This document shows, one piece after another, positions 23,223-32,985 of a DNA stretch of 64,000 nt. Position 1 is the first letter of the stretch; each line of letters opens with the position of its first letter. The position numbers and the translations under genes are program-made. This DNA is from Morella rubra (Eukaryota > Streptophyta > Magnoliopsida > Fagales > Myricaceae), in NCBI GenBank assembly GCA_003952965.2, contig CM025850.1:34774048-34838047 (forward strand). Reading direction: 5' to 3'. The notes below the pieces were generated by a model, which worked only from the letters and a program-made list of their open reading frames with translations, ran no database searches and had not been told where the DNA came from.

Positions 23223-24780
23223 GATTCTTTTTTGTATGAGTGCTTGAAGACAATCGAAGTCAAGGAACATTGGGTTCTTGATAGCGGATGCTCCAAGCAC
23301 ATGATAGGGGATAAGAGTTGGTTCAATTCTCTTAGCCTAAAAGAAAAAAGATCGGTTACTTTTGGTGATAACGGTAAAGGAAAGATTCTTGGTATTGGAA
23401 ATATTGGTATGACTCCTAATCCTACTATTGAACATGTTCTATTTGTTGATGGTTTGAAGCATAACTTATTGAGCATCAGTCAATTATGTGATAAGAGAAA
23501 CCGAGTTATATTTGAATCATCAATATGCATTGTTGAAAACATTGTAGACAAGAAAGTCTTATTTGTTGAACATCGATAAGAAAATGTGTATGTTGTTGTT
23601 CACTTAGAGAATATTTCTTCTGAAAATGTAAAATGTCTTTTCTCTCTAAGTGACAAAGATAGTTGGCTGTGGTATAGAAGACTTGCTCATACAAGCATTG
23701 ACCTTATTTCAAAATTAGCAAAAAAGGACCTTGTTTTGGGTTTGTCTAACCTTGTTTATGAAAAAGATAAGATTTGTGCTGCTTGTCAAAAAGGCAAACA
23801 AACTAGAACATCTTTTAAACCTAAAAATATTGTGTCAACTTCTAGGCCACTTCAACTTCTACACATGGACTTGTTTGGTCCAACTGAACGTCAAGCTTGG
23901 GTGGCAAATGAAATGACTTTGTTATGGTTGATGATTACAGTAAATTTACATGAGTCTTTTCTTGGCTCATAAGGACAAGGCATTTGATGCATTTGAAAAA
24001 ATGAGCAAGAGGATTCAAAAAGAAAAAGGTTTTGCTATTTCTAGCATAAGGAGTGACCATGGAAAAGAATTTGAAAACTCCTCTTTGCAAAATTTTGTGG
24101 TGATTTTGGTATAAACCATAACTTCTCGGCTCCTAAGACTCCTCAACAAAACTATGGCATGACCCTTTCGGCTTAGACTATGCTTTGTGGGGGCAGAAGC
24201 TATTAACACTAGTTGCTATGTCATGAACCGATGTATGATAAGGAAGAAAACTCCATATGAGATAGAAAACCCAACATTGGCTATTTTCATAGTATGATAA
24301 GGCCTATTCTCAAGAAAACTCCATATGAGCTATAAAAAATAGAAAACCCAACATTGGCTATTTTCATGTGTTTGGTTGCAAGTGTTTCATTCTCAACAAC
24401 AACAAATACAACTTAGGTAAGTTTGATGCGAAAGCTAATGAAGGTATATTTTTTGGTTATTCTATTTCCAGTAAGGCTTATCGCGTGCTTAATAAGAGAA
24501 CTTTGGTTGTTGAGGAATCTATTCATGTGGTATTTGATGAATCTAACGTTTCTATGAAAAGAGATGACGATGATGTTGTAGATCTTGAAAAAGAAGATTA
24601 TAACAGCTACAAGTGAAGTAAAAGAAGTTCTCATCCACAAGAGCAAGATGTACAAGATCTTGAAGAAGAAACGCCTCAAACAACAACGATCTACCAAAGG
24701 CTTGGAAGTTTGTCAGAAATCATCCTATTGATCAAGTCATTGGTAATGTGGAGAAAAGTGTAGAACTCGCTCTTCTTATA
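23223..24780 (+). pseudogene. protease and integrase of the SIRE-like Copia
   Basis: Protease region has HWVLDSGCSKHMIGD (active-site Asp-Ser-Gly) and GLKHNLLSISQLCD. After a stop at 23577 comes the GAG-pre-integrase zinc region (LWYRRLAHTSIDLISKL, CAACQKGKQTRTSF), then LLHMDLFGPT with the first integrase Asp. A frameshift near 23920 precedes AISSIRSDHGKEFEN with the second. The third acidic residue region is scrambled near 24140, and 24240-24360 contains a roughly 60 bp local duplication. The tail MFGCKCFILNN and GIFFGYS is recognisable. Confidence 0.88.
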
Positions 24781-26330
24781 ATCGAGCTAATAATTTTGCC
24801 TTACTTTTTCAAATTAAGCAAAAAAATATTTCTGAGGATAAAAGATGATGAAAGTTGGATCCATACCATGGAGGATGAACTAAAACAGTTTGAGAAAAAT
24901 CAGGTATGACATCTAGTTCCTAGACCCAAAGATCATCCAGTTATTGGTACTAAATGGGTTTTTCGAAACAAAATGGATGAATCTGGGGTTGTGGTAAGAA
25001 ACAAGGCAAGTTGGTAGCCCAAGGTTATAATCAAGAAGAGGGAATCGATTTTGATGAAACCTTCGCACCTGTTGCTTGTTTAGAATTTATTCGCATGTTG
25101 CTTGCCTTTGCATGTTTTAAAGATTTTAAATTATTTCAAATGGATGTGAAATGTGCATTTCTTAATAGTTATCTTTCTATGTAGAACAACCTCCTGGATT
25201 TGAAGATGAAAAGCTACCACACCATGTGTTCAAGCTCACAAAAGCATTATATAGCTTAAAGCAAGCACCTCGAGCATGGTATGAACGATTGAGTTCTTCC
25301 TTATTGAAAATCGATTTTCTCGAGGTATTATCGATATCACTCTCTTTACTAAGGAAAAGGAAATGAATTGCTTATCGTTCAAATATATGTTGATGATATC
25401 ATTTTTGGTTCTACTAATGAGTCTCTTTGTGAAGAATTTTTCAAAGTCATGAAAGGTAAATTTTAGATGAGCCTCATGGGAGATTTAAATTTATTTCTTG
25501 GGCTTCAGATCAAGCAAAATCATGAGGAAATTTTCATTAACTAAGCAAAATACAAGACCTACTCAAAAGGTTTTGGAATAGACAACTCAAAACCGATGAG
25601 TACACCAATGAATCCATCAACCGAAATGGAGAAAGATGAAAAAGGTAAAGACGTTGACAAACGAGGTATCAAGGTATGATTGACTCTTTACTTTACCTTA
25701 TTGCGAGTAGACTGATATCATGTTTAGTGTGTGCATGTGTGCGAGATTTCATCTTGCCCTAAGGAGTCTTACCTCCTTGCGGTTAAGAGGATATTTCGTT
25801 ACCTTATTGGCACACAAGATCTTGGTTTGTTTTATCCAAAGAGTGTTGATTTTAATTTGTAAGGATACTTAAATGCTGATTATGCTGTTGCAAAATTGAT
25901 AGAAAAAGTACTAGTGGTGCGTGTCAAATTCTTGGCCCATCTCTAGTGTCATGGTTTTGTAAGAAACAAAATTCTGTGGCTTTATCAACCAGAGGCCGAG
26001 TATATTGTTGTTGGTTACTGTTGCACACAAATATTGTGGATGAAACAACAACTGGAAGATTTTAATCTTCATTTTTCTCTCATCCAATTAAGTGTGACAA
26101 CACGAGTGCCATAAACCTTTCTAAAAATCTCATTCAGCACTCTAGGACTAAACATATCAAGATCAAGCATCATTTTCTGCATGATCATGCTCAAAAAGGT
26201 GATATTATACTTGAGTTTGTAATGCACAGATCTTCAACTTGCTGATATATTCACGAAACCTCTCAATGAGGATCGTTTCTGCTTCATTCGTCAAGAGATC
26301 GGTATGCGTTTCCCCTTCGAATGATTTATT
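24781..26330 (+). pseudogene. reverse transcriptase and RNase H of the SIRE-like Copia
   Basis: Motifs: GTKWVFRNKMDE, FDETFAPVACLEFIRMLLAF, LFQMDVKCAFLNSYL, EQPPGFEDEKLPHHVFKL, the catalytic QIYVDDIIFGST, GDLNLFLGLQIKQ. RNase H shows RKSTSGACQILGPSLVSW, CDNTSAINLSKN, HSRTKHIKIKHHF, ending ADIFTKPLNEDRF. At least eight stops or frameshifts break the frame. Confidence 0.88.
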
Positions 26331-26912
26331 TTCATATGAATTGCTTGTTGTATCATTCATGTATTGGTTGGATGATTATTTGAAGTGATAATATGTTTTT
26401 ATGCTTAATTGGATTGCATCATACATTTTCTGATTGAAAACATGTCATTTTACACATTTGCATGTCATGTGTTAGTACTTGAGTTCTCAAGTGTCTACAC
26501 TTCTAGACTTGCTTGATTGTTTTCTTTAGAATTTGTATGTGTCGACACATTGGTTGTTCCTGGAGAAGACTGTTAAGTAAGTGTCGACACATATTTTCAA
26601 ATGTGTTGACACGTAGTTCTGTGCATATGCAATGTGTCGACACATGTTTCGACTAGACAATTTTTTAAAATGTCGATTCACTAGCTCTCATTAATTTCTC
26701 TTACGTTTAATGAGTCGACACTTCATATACTTAGCCTCAAAAGCCCTAAAATCATTTCTCCCTCATTTCACAAAACTTCTGTGCCCTAAAACCTCTCCCC
26801 CGACCATTCCATTGCCGCCAAACTCCACATACTCCCTCTCTTGTGCCCTAACCTCCACCAAATCCTCTGTCCACCATCACATATCAACATTCCCTCTCCC
26901 TCAAGCCTGCGA
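26331..26912 (+). other. 3' internal region of the SIRE-like element, with GTCGAC palindromes
   Basis: Non-coding stretch after pol. GTGTCGACAC occurs at 26539, 26581 and 26634, GTGTTGACAC at 26603 and GAGTCGACAC at 26712. A Pro/Ser-rich open frame from ATG 26710 runs to about 26905 and then crosses into LTR-like repeat; SIRE-type elements can carry an extra ORF after pol, but similarity is too weak to call one here. Confidence 0.45.
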
Positions 26913-27199
26913 TGATTCACACAAGAATAAACTCTCTCAAAGAGTGGATATGAAATTGGAAAACTCTATCTCTTTGATTCACACAATGATAAGGATAAGA
27001 AAGTGTAATTTGTATAAATGATAAGAAAAATATGGAATAAGAAGGTTTAAGATATTTCTCAAGCTATGTAAAAGATATGTGGTCGTTCTCTCTTGCTTAG
27101 AGACATTAGGAAGGTCTATATATAGGCCACATGAGAAAACTACCTGTTTTTAGCTGTTAGGAATATCACCGTTGTATCGGTCGATCGCTTCATGTATCG
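26913..27199 (-). repeat. truncated LTR fragment related to the 31183-32440 LTR
   Basis: Closely matches the interior of the LTR at about 31628-31910 (shared AATAAACTCTCTCAAAGAGT, TATATATAGGCCACATGAGA) and ends abruptly at 27199 beside another LTR. It is a leftover of a further copy or a product of recombination between LTRs. Confidence 0.8.
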
Positions 27200-28431
27200 T
27201 GTAAGTCTGAATAACAACTCAAGAGGGGGGGTGAATTGGGTTTTAATAAATTTTAAAACTTTTTCAAGAATTTAAGCAATATAATGATAAAGCTTAGAAC
27301 AAAACAAGAAAGATATGAGCAAGTAAAAAGAAGAGATGGAGTTAAAGAGATGACACCGTAATTTTAGGTGGTTCGGCCAACCCTTGCCTACGTCCACCCC
27401 GAAGGCTATTTACTTCCTTGGGCTTCTTTTCACTATTCTTCAAATAGCAAATACACCTTAGCTTCTCGGGTGCTAAGGAACCTTTACAAAGTGTTTTTCG
27501 AGCTCATGCTTCAACTCTCTTCACAAATCCCAAAACCCAAGGGATTTCTTCTACCCACACGAGTAGGACCAGTGTTTACCCAACACTCAAGTGGTTTATA
27601 TAGGATGGGTACAAAGGAAGATCAAAGAATGACTCTTAAAGCCGAATATACAAGTGTAAAGCACAAGGCAATGCAATAAGACAAAGATCTCAGTAGAAAG
27701 CTGAAGTTTGACAGAGGAATCACGAGCTTTCTTGGTAGGTGTGGTCTTTTCTCTTGCTCAAAGCACTTTCTCTCACTAGAAGTTAGGTCGTAGAATAATT
27801 GCCGAGTCTATGCGTACGATCCTTGGCTTTTCTCTCTTTTTCTTCTAGTATTTAAATCTTCTTGACTTCAACGGTCATCAAAGCTAGCAAGAAGGACCGT
27901 TGGAGAGGTGCTCACGTCATTTGAAAGTGATTTGAAGGTTCTGAAAAATATTCAAAATTTTCATAAAACCTGTGGCATGTGCTGACACATGGTTAGCATG
28001 TGTTGACACATCAAAAATTGAACTGGAGTTGAGCTCTCGGGAGTCAATGCAATGTGTCGACACCATAAAGCTAATGTGTCGACACTAGTCTTGGTCTGGA
28101 AAAGATGTCTCGGGTGTAAGTGCACTGTGTCGACACTTATAAGTGCTAGAAAGAAAAATTACAACTTTAAAGCGTCCAAACCATTCCAAAGCCTTTTTAA
28201 ACACCTACAAGTGTGTGATTCAAATCCTTGTCAAAAGTGAAACTAAGAGTTACAAGGTTATACCCTATGGTCTTGAATCTTTACTTTTGAGCTCCTTGCA
28301 TCTTCTTGATCTTCAATCTTCTTGTCTTTGGTTCTTTGATAAAAATATCTTTGTCTTTGAAGATGTCCATTTTGTAAACTTAATCCATTTATTGAAATCA
28401 TCAAAATATTGGTTGTGAACAAAAGCCAACA
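27200..28431 (-). repeat. LTR (3' side) with GTGTCGACAC-type centre
   Basis: 1232 bp, TGTAAGTCTG to AGCCAACA on the plus strand. The end 28210-28431 is nearly identical to 32220-32440, but 27600-28200 has no counterpart in the other LTR. Confidence 0.82.
28054..28136 (-). promoter_or_regulatory. GTGTCGACAC palindromes in LTR
   Basis: Perfect copies start at 28054, 28076 and 28127; near copies GTGCTGACAC and GTGTTGACAC occur at about 27978-28010. Same motif as in the enclosing element, different flanking sequence. Confidence 0.55.
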
Positions 28432-29160
28432 ATCTCCCCCTTTTTTATGATGACAATATATAGTCATTAAAACTATCAACACATTTCTCCCCTTTTGTCA
28501 CATCAAAAAGACAAAGGATATAAACTTAGATGGATGTATCACCTAAAATTTGACAAAAATTAAGATATGTGCATGCATTATCCATATGCATTCTACCAAT
28601 ATTCAATAAGCTTAAAAATTAAGCTTTCCCAAATATGCATTCTACCACTATTCATCACATGATCAAAGGGAATACAAACATATCGACATTAAGAGATCTC
28701 CCTCTTTGTCAATCAAAAAGTGAACGCATGGATAGAGCTCAATTAATCATTTTCATCCAAAAGAACAATTTGAGGTTTTAAATGACAATCTCATTGGAAT
28801 GGTATAGAGGATGACTTGTACCAACCTCTTAGCTACCAATGACAATTTAAAGGTCATTTTCAACCAAAAATTTAAGCTCACAAAATCTCATAAAAAGATC
28901 ATGATTTTGTAAAAATGTCATTTTAGAGATGTTCTATTTTGATAAATGCAAGAAATATGTCAAAGATGAATACATTTGCATTTAGAAGATTAACACATAA
29001 GAAATCATCATAGAAGATAATTAACCAACAACTTAAAAAATTTTCTCAATCAAAGATTTAGAAGTTACCAAAGGTTTTCCCCTTAGCATTTGTCCTCAAA
29101 TGTCACAAGCCTTCTTGATAAGCAAGTTTCATCCAAGTACTCTCTATTGCACCATCCTTC
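28432..29160 (-). other. polypurine tract and 3' untranslated region of the reverse element
   Basis: 28432-28447 read on the minus strand is AAAAAAGGGGGAGAT just before the LTR, a polypurine tract. The remaining 700 bp is AT-rich and non-coding, with no pol remnant visible. Confidence 0.65.
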
Positions 29161-29199
29161 TTGAATCCTACAAAGGAATCAAGAAACCATTTTTGGTAC

Positions 29200-29790
29200 C
29201 TAAGCTTTCTTGGGTCCTTTAGTGTTAGCCTTAGTTTCTTTTGGAACCCATGTCTTCTTGAGAGTCTTGCTCCCAAATTTCTTCAATGCACAATCAAAAA
29301 TTAGATGCCCATTTTTGTTGCAAAAATGACATGTTTGAGTAGGTGCACAAAAAGACTTAGCCTTCAAAAAATAGTTCTTAAAATATTTTTGGTGAATAGA
29401 AGGCTTGTAGCCTAAGCCACTTTTGTCAAAGACACATCTTTGACTACCAAGAATCAAATCCAAAGATTTCTTTCCTTGAGTAAACTTCTCAAGGATTTTG
29501 TTTTGAGAAACTATTTTGTTGTTCAAAGCAACTTTCTCCTTTTCAAATTCTAAAACTTTTTGTTGGAGTAAATCATTTTTAATCAATTTCTTTTGAGATC
29601 AAAATGAGTTTCTTTTTCAAGGATGTATATTTTGAACCAAGTTTTTCAAATTGACAAAGAAGTTCATCAAAGGCATTTTGAAGTTCAATATATGAAAGTT
29701 TTGGTTCATCATCTGAAGAGTACCTCATCATCATCCTCAAATGCCATGAGGCACATGATTTCTCCATCTTCTTCTTCTTTCATCGTTAAC
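29200..29790 (-). pseudogene. gag C-terminal part of the reverse element (zinc knuckle)
   Basis: On the minus strand: an acidic region with PKLSYIELQNAFDEL, coiled-coil residues, FTQGKKSLDLILGSQRC, then zinc knuckle CHFCNKNGHLIFDC near 29285-29335, then a basic tail with TWVPKETKANTKGPKK. It matches the layout of the gag in the enclosing element. The frame is broken near 29580-29600. Confidence 0.82.
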
Positions 29791-30400
29791 ATTCTATGAT
29801 GTCTTCTTGTATTTAAGGCTTCTCTTCTATTTCATTCTTTTGAGGAAGTTCTTGAACTTTCTAGTCATCAAAACTATGTCTCATCCTCATCTTCCGAAGT
29901 TTCATCTCCATATATTCTAAGAAATCACCTTTGCTTTGAAGTTAAGGATTTTCTCACCAAATCCTTGCCTTATTTTTGGTTTTCAAATTTCACTCTGGGG
30001 CCTTGGAATAACCCATGGAAAGTTTGAAAGTCGCAAACTATCTGCCTATGCATGTTTTTCTCACCAACTCTCTTTCTTTTTCAAATTCTAAAACTTTTTG
30101 TTGGATAAATCCAATTTCTTTTGAGATCAAAATGAGTTTCTTTTTTAAAGATGTATATTTTGAACCAAGTTTTTCAAATTAGTTCATGCATTTTGAAGTT
30201 CAATATATGAAAGTTTTGGTTCATCATCTGAAGAGTACCTCATCATCATCCTCAAATGCCATGAGGCACATGGATTTCTCCATCTTCTTCTTAGCTTTCA
30301 TCGTTAACATTCTATGATGTCTTCTTGTTTTAAGGCTTCTCTTCTATTTCATTCTTTTGAGGAAGTTCTTGAACTTTCTAGTCATCAAAACTATGTCTTC
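29580..30400 (-). repeat. direct duplication inside gag, about 525 bp period
   Basis: The block at about 29590-29895 (TTTTGGTTCATCATCTGAAG, TTCGTTAACATTCTATGATG-type words) recurs at about 30118-30395 with few changes. It duplicates the acidic part of gag. Confidence 0.85.
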
Positions 30401-30429
30401 CTCATCATCATCCTCATCTTCAATTTATG

Positions 30430-31140
30430 GAAGATTTGAAAGCATCCTTATTTTCTTCTTGCTCTTATCTTCATTTTCGAGTATTTGAATCTCATGGGTC
30501 ATGAGGGATCCGAGAAGCTCTTCTAGAGGTAGCTTGGTGAGATCTTTACCTCTTGAATCGCGGTCACCTTTGCTTCCCCTGACTTTGGTAGTGACCTAAG
30601 GATTTTTCTCACCAAATCCGAGTTAGTATAAGATTTACCAAATGCCTTCAAACCATTTATAATGTTGGTAAATCTAGTATACATGTCACTAATGGATTAT
30701 TTAGTTCATCTTAAATAATTTGTTATGAACAAGCACATATTGATTTTTGACTCTTTGACTTGACTTGTTCCTTCATGAGTAATTTCTAGAGTATGCTATA
30801 TATCTCTAGCATTTAAGTAAGACAAAATTCTATTAAACTCTCCTATATCTAATGCACAATATAATATGTTCATAGCTCTTGCATCTAGAGAGATTTTCTT
30901 TTTGTTATTTGCATCATATTTGTTTTCATTCTTGGGAGACTCCACTTTTCCAACCTTTTTTGTAGGCAACTGTGGACCATTCAATATGCATAACCATAAA
31001 TCATAATCAATAGATTGAAAATAAATACTCATCCTAACTTTCCAATATGCATAATCACTATCATTAAAGAATGGTGGTCTAAGTGTGGAAAGTCCCTCAA
31101 CTTGAGTGTTGAAGCTTGAAGTTGCCATTCTAACTCAAGA
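30430..31140 (-). pseudogene. gag N-terminal part of the reverse element
   Basis: Starts at ATG 31128 (MATSSFNTQVEGLS), with DSDYAYWKVRMSIYFQSIDY, LDARAMNILYCAL and, after a break at 30796, TRFTNIINGLKAFGKSYTN, LVRKILRSLPKSGEAKVTAI and LTKLPLEELLGSLMTHE. It is the same UBN2-type capsid as at 14796 and carries a few stops. It is the best-preserved copy of this gag in the window. Confidence 0.85.
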
Positions 31141-31168
31141 TTTTTAAATCTTGTATAACGAGCATCAA

Positions 31169-31180
31169 GCTCTGATACCA
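31169..31180 (-). other. primer-binding site of the reverse element
   Basis: TGGTATCAGAGC on the minus strand, two bases from the LTR end at 31183. Confidence 0.9.
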
Positions 31181-31182
31181 AT

Positions 31183-32440
31183 TGTAAGTCTAAGGATTAT
31201 GGCAACACAAGAGGGGGGGGGGGGTGAATTGAGTTTCCAAACTTTTTCGCTTTTAATCCTCAAAGTTGTGTTTGCAAAGTAAAGACTAATTTAGCACAAA
31301 TATATGGATGCGATAAGAGAATAAGTGCTAAATGTAAAGAGTAGGGATAGAAAAGCAAACACGTGATTTTTAGGTGGTTCAGCAAACCCGCCTACATCCA
31401 CCCCTCAAGCTCCTTTATCGAGCCTTGAGGTTTTTCCACTATCTTTCAAATAGTGTACACTCTAGCTTCCGAGTGCTAGAGAACCTTACAAGTGCTTTCC
31501 CGGGTTCAACACTCAAACCCCAAGTGATTTTCAGGCTCACCACTCACAACCCAACCAAGCTTGAGATATACCCTCTCTAAGCTTCTTATTTAGTGAACAA
31601 CCTTACTAAAGGAATCACCTCTTTTGGATAGGAAGATACAAGAATAAACTCTCTCAAAGAGTGGATATGAAAATGGAAAACTCTATCTCTTTGATTCACA
31701 CAATGACAAGGATAAGAAAGTGTAATTTGTATGAATGATATGAAAAATATGGAATAAGAAGGTTTAAGATATTTCTCAAGCTATGTATAAAGATATGTGG
31801 TCGTTCTCTCTTGTTTAGGGACATTAGGAAGGTCTATATATAGGCCACATGAGAAACTAGCCATTAGGAATATTACCGTTGTACCGGTCGACCGCTTCAG
31901 GGTTACTGTTTCCCAACGGTCACATTGTCAGACTTAACGGATCTATTTCAAATAATAGACCGGTTGACAGCTACACCAAGCGGTCGAAGGCTGGTTGACC
32001 ACTTCACCAGCCGGTCGACCTCTTCAACTTAAGCACATGATCCTGTTCATTTAAAACCACGATTTTGGCCACTTTAAAACATCCAATTTTAAAGACTAAC
32101 TTCCCATAAGTATATAAAAGGTTTGGGAGTTGATTGAGGATGTTTTGAAACCATTAAAAACATTTTGATCTTCCAAGCAAGAGGTAAAATGGTTTATGCA
32201 CGTTTTGAAAGATATGCAAGTGTGTGATTCAAATCCTTGTCAAAAGTGAAACTAAGAGTTACAAGGTTATACCCTATGGTCTTGAATCTTCACTTTTGAG
32301 CTCCTTGCATCTTCTTGATCTTCAATCTTCTTGTCTTTGGTTCTTTGATAAAAATGTCTTTGTCTTTGAAGATATCCATTTTGTAAACTTAATCCATTTA
32401 TTAAAATCATCAAAATATTGATTGTGAACAAAAGCCAACA
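31183..32440 (-). repeat. LTR (5' side) with CGGTCGACCG-type centre
   Basis: 1258 bp. Its middle carries CGGTCGACCG at 31885, CCGGTCGACC at 32011 and degenerate copies near 31960-32000, instead of the GTGTCGACAC motif of the partner LTR. Confidence 0.82.
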
Positions 32441-32985
32441 ATAGACACCAGCGAGTCAGTTCCAAACTTGAAGATAGTATCGACATATGTTGAGAGAACT
32501 CTGTTTTTAAAACGATGACTCAGCACGCGAATCAAGACGTTATGACACTTAAGCACCTCTCCAATATTTCAAAAAGTCCCTTAGGACTCCCAAAGGCTGA
32601 AGACCTATAAAGGCAACATTATGGAGAGAGAAAATAGATCTTTTGGACACCTTTCGCCTCTCCTACATCATCAATCTTGACATAGCCTCAAAAAAGTGCG
32701 CAAAGCGCAAAAGAATAAAGCTACATTTTTTCCAACAGATCTTGTACTGTCTTGCTGCCATCATCATCGGATCTTTTCTTGTAGCCATTTGTTGAGCATT
32801 GTTTTGCTGATTTAGCTTTGAGAGCTATTGTTTATTCATTTTTATCTTTAAACCTTGAAAAATCTTTAGTGTGGGATACACTTAGGCCTACCCGTGAGGA
32901 TAGAAGAAATCTCATGGGCTTTGAGATTTGTGTACGAGTTGAAGAGTGAGCTTGAAAAAACTCTTGTAACGGTCACTTAACACTC
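32441..32985 (+). repeat. 3' LTR of the SIRE-like element, first piece
   Basis: Matches 14000-14460 of the 5' LTR (shared ACTCAGCACGCGAATCAAGA and TATAAAGGCAACATTATGGA) with an extra roughly 90 bp stretch near 32640-32745. The first roughly 390 bp of the LTR are missing at the junction with the reverse element. Confidence 0.86.

Larger units (their letters stand above)
27200..32440 (-). mobile_element. reverse-oriented SIRE-like Copia derivative, gag only, mosaic LTRs
   Basis: Reading on the minus strand: LTR (32440-31183), primer site, gag remnants, untranslated region, polypurine tract, LTR (28431-27200). Protease, integrase and reverse transcriptase are absent, so it could only move using another element's enzymes. 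The two LTRs match at both ends (about 220 bp at one end, nearly identical) but differ through the middle. Flanking bases TATCG and ATAGA do not match, so there is no target duplication; recombination or deletion at the edges is likely. Confidence 0.8.

Noticed and set aside
31207..31219. Long G run as a possible G-quadruplex switch
   Set aside because: It is the variable-length homopolymer at the LTR end and has a sequencing-error-prone composition; no further G tracts nearby.
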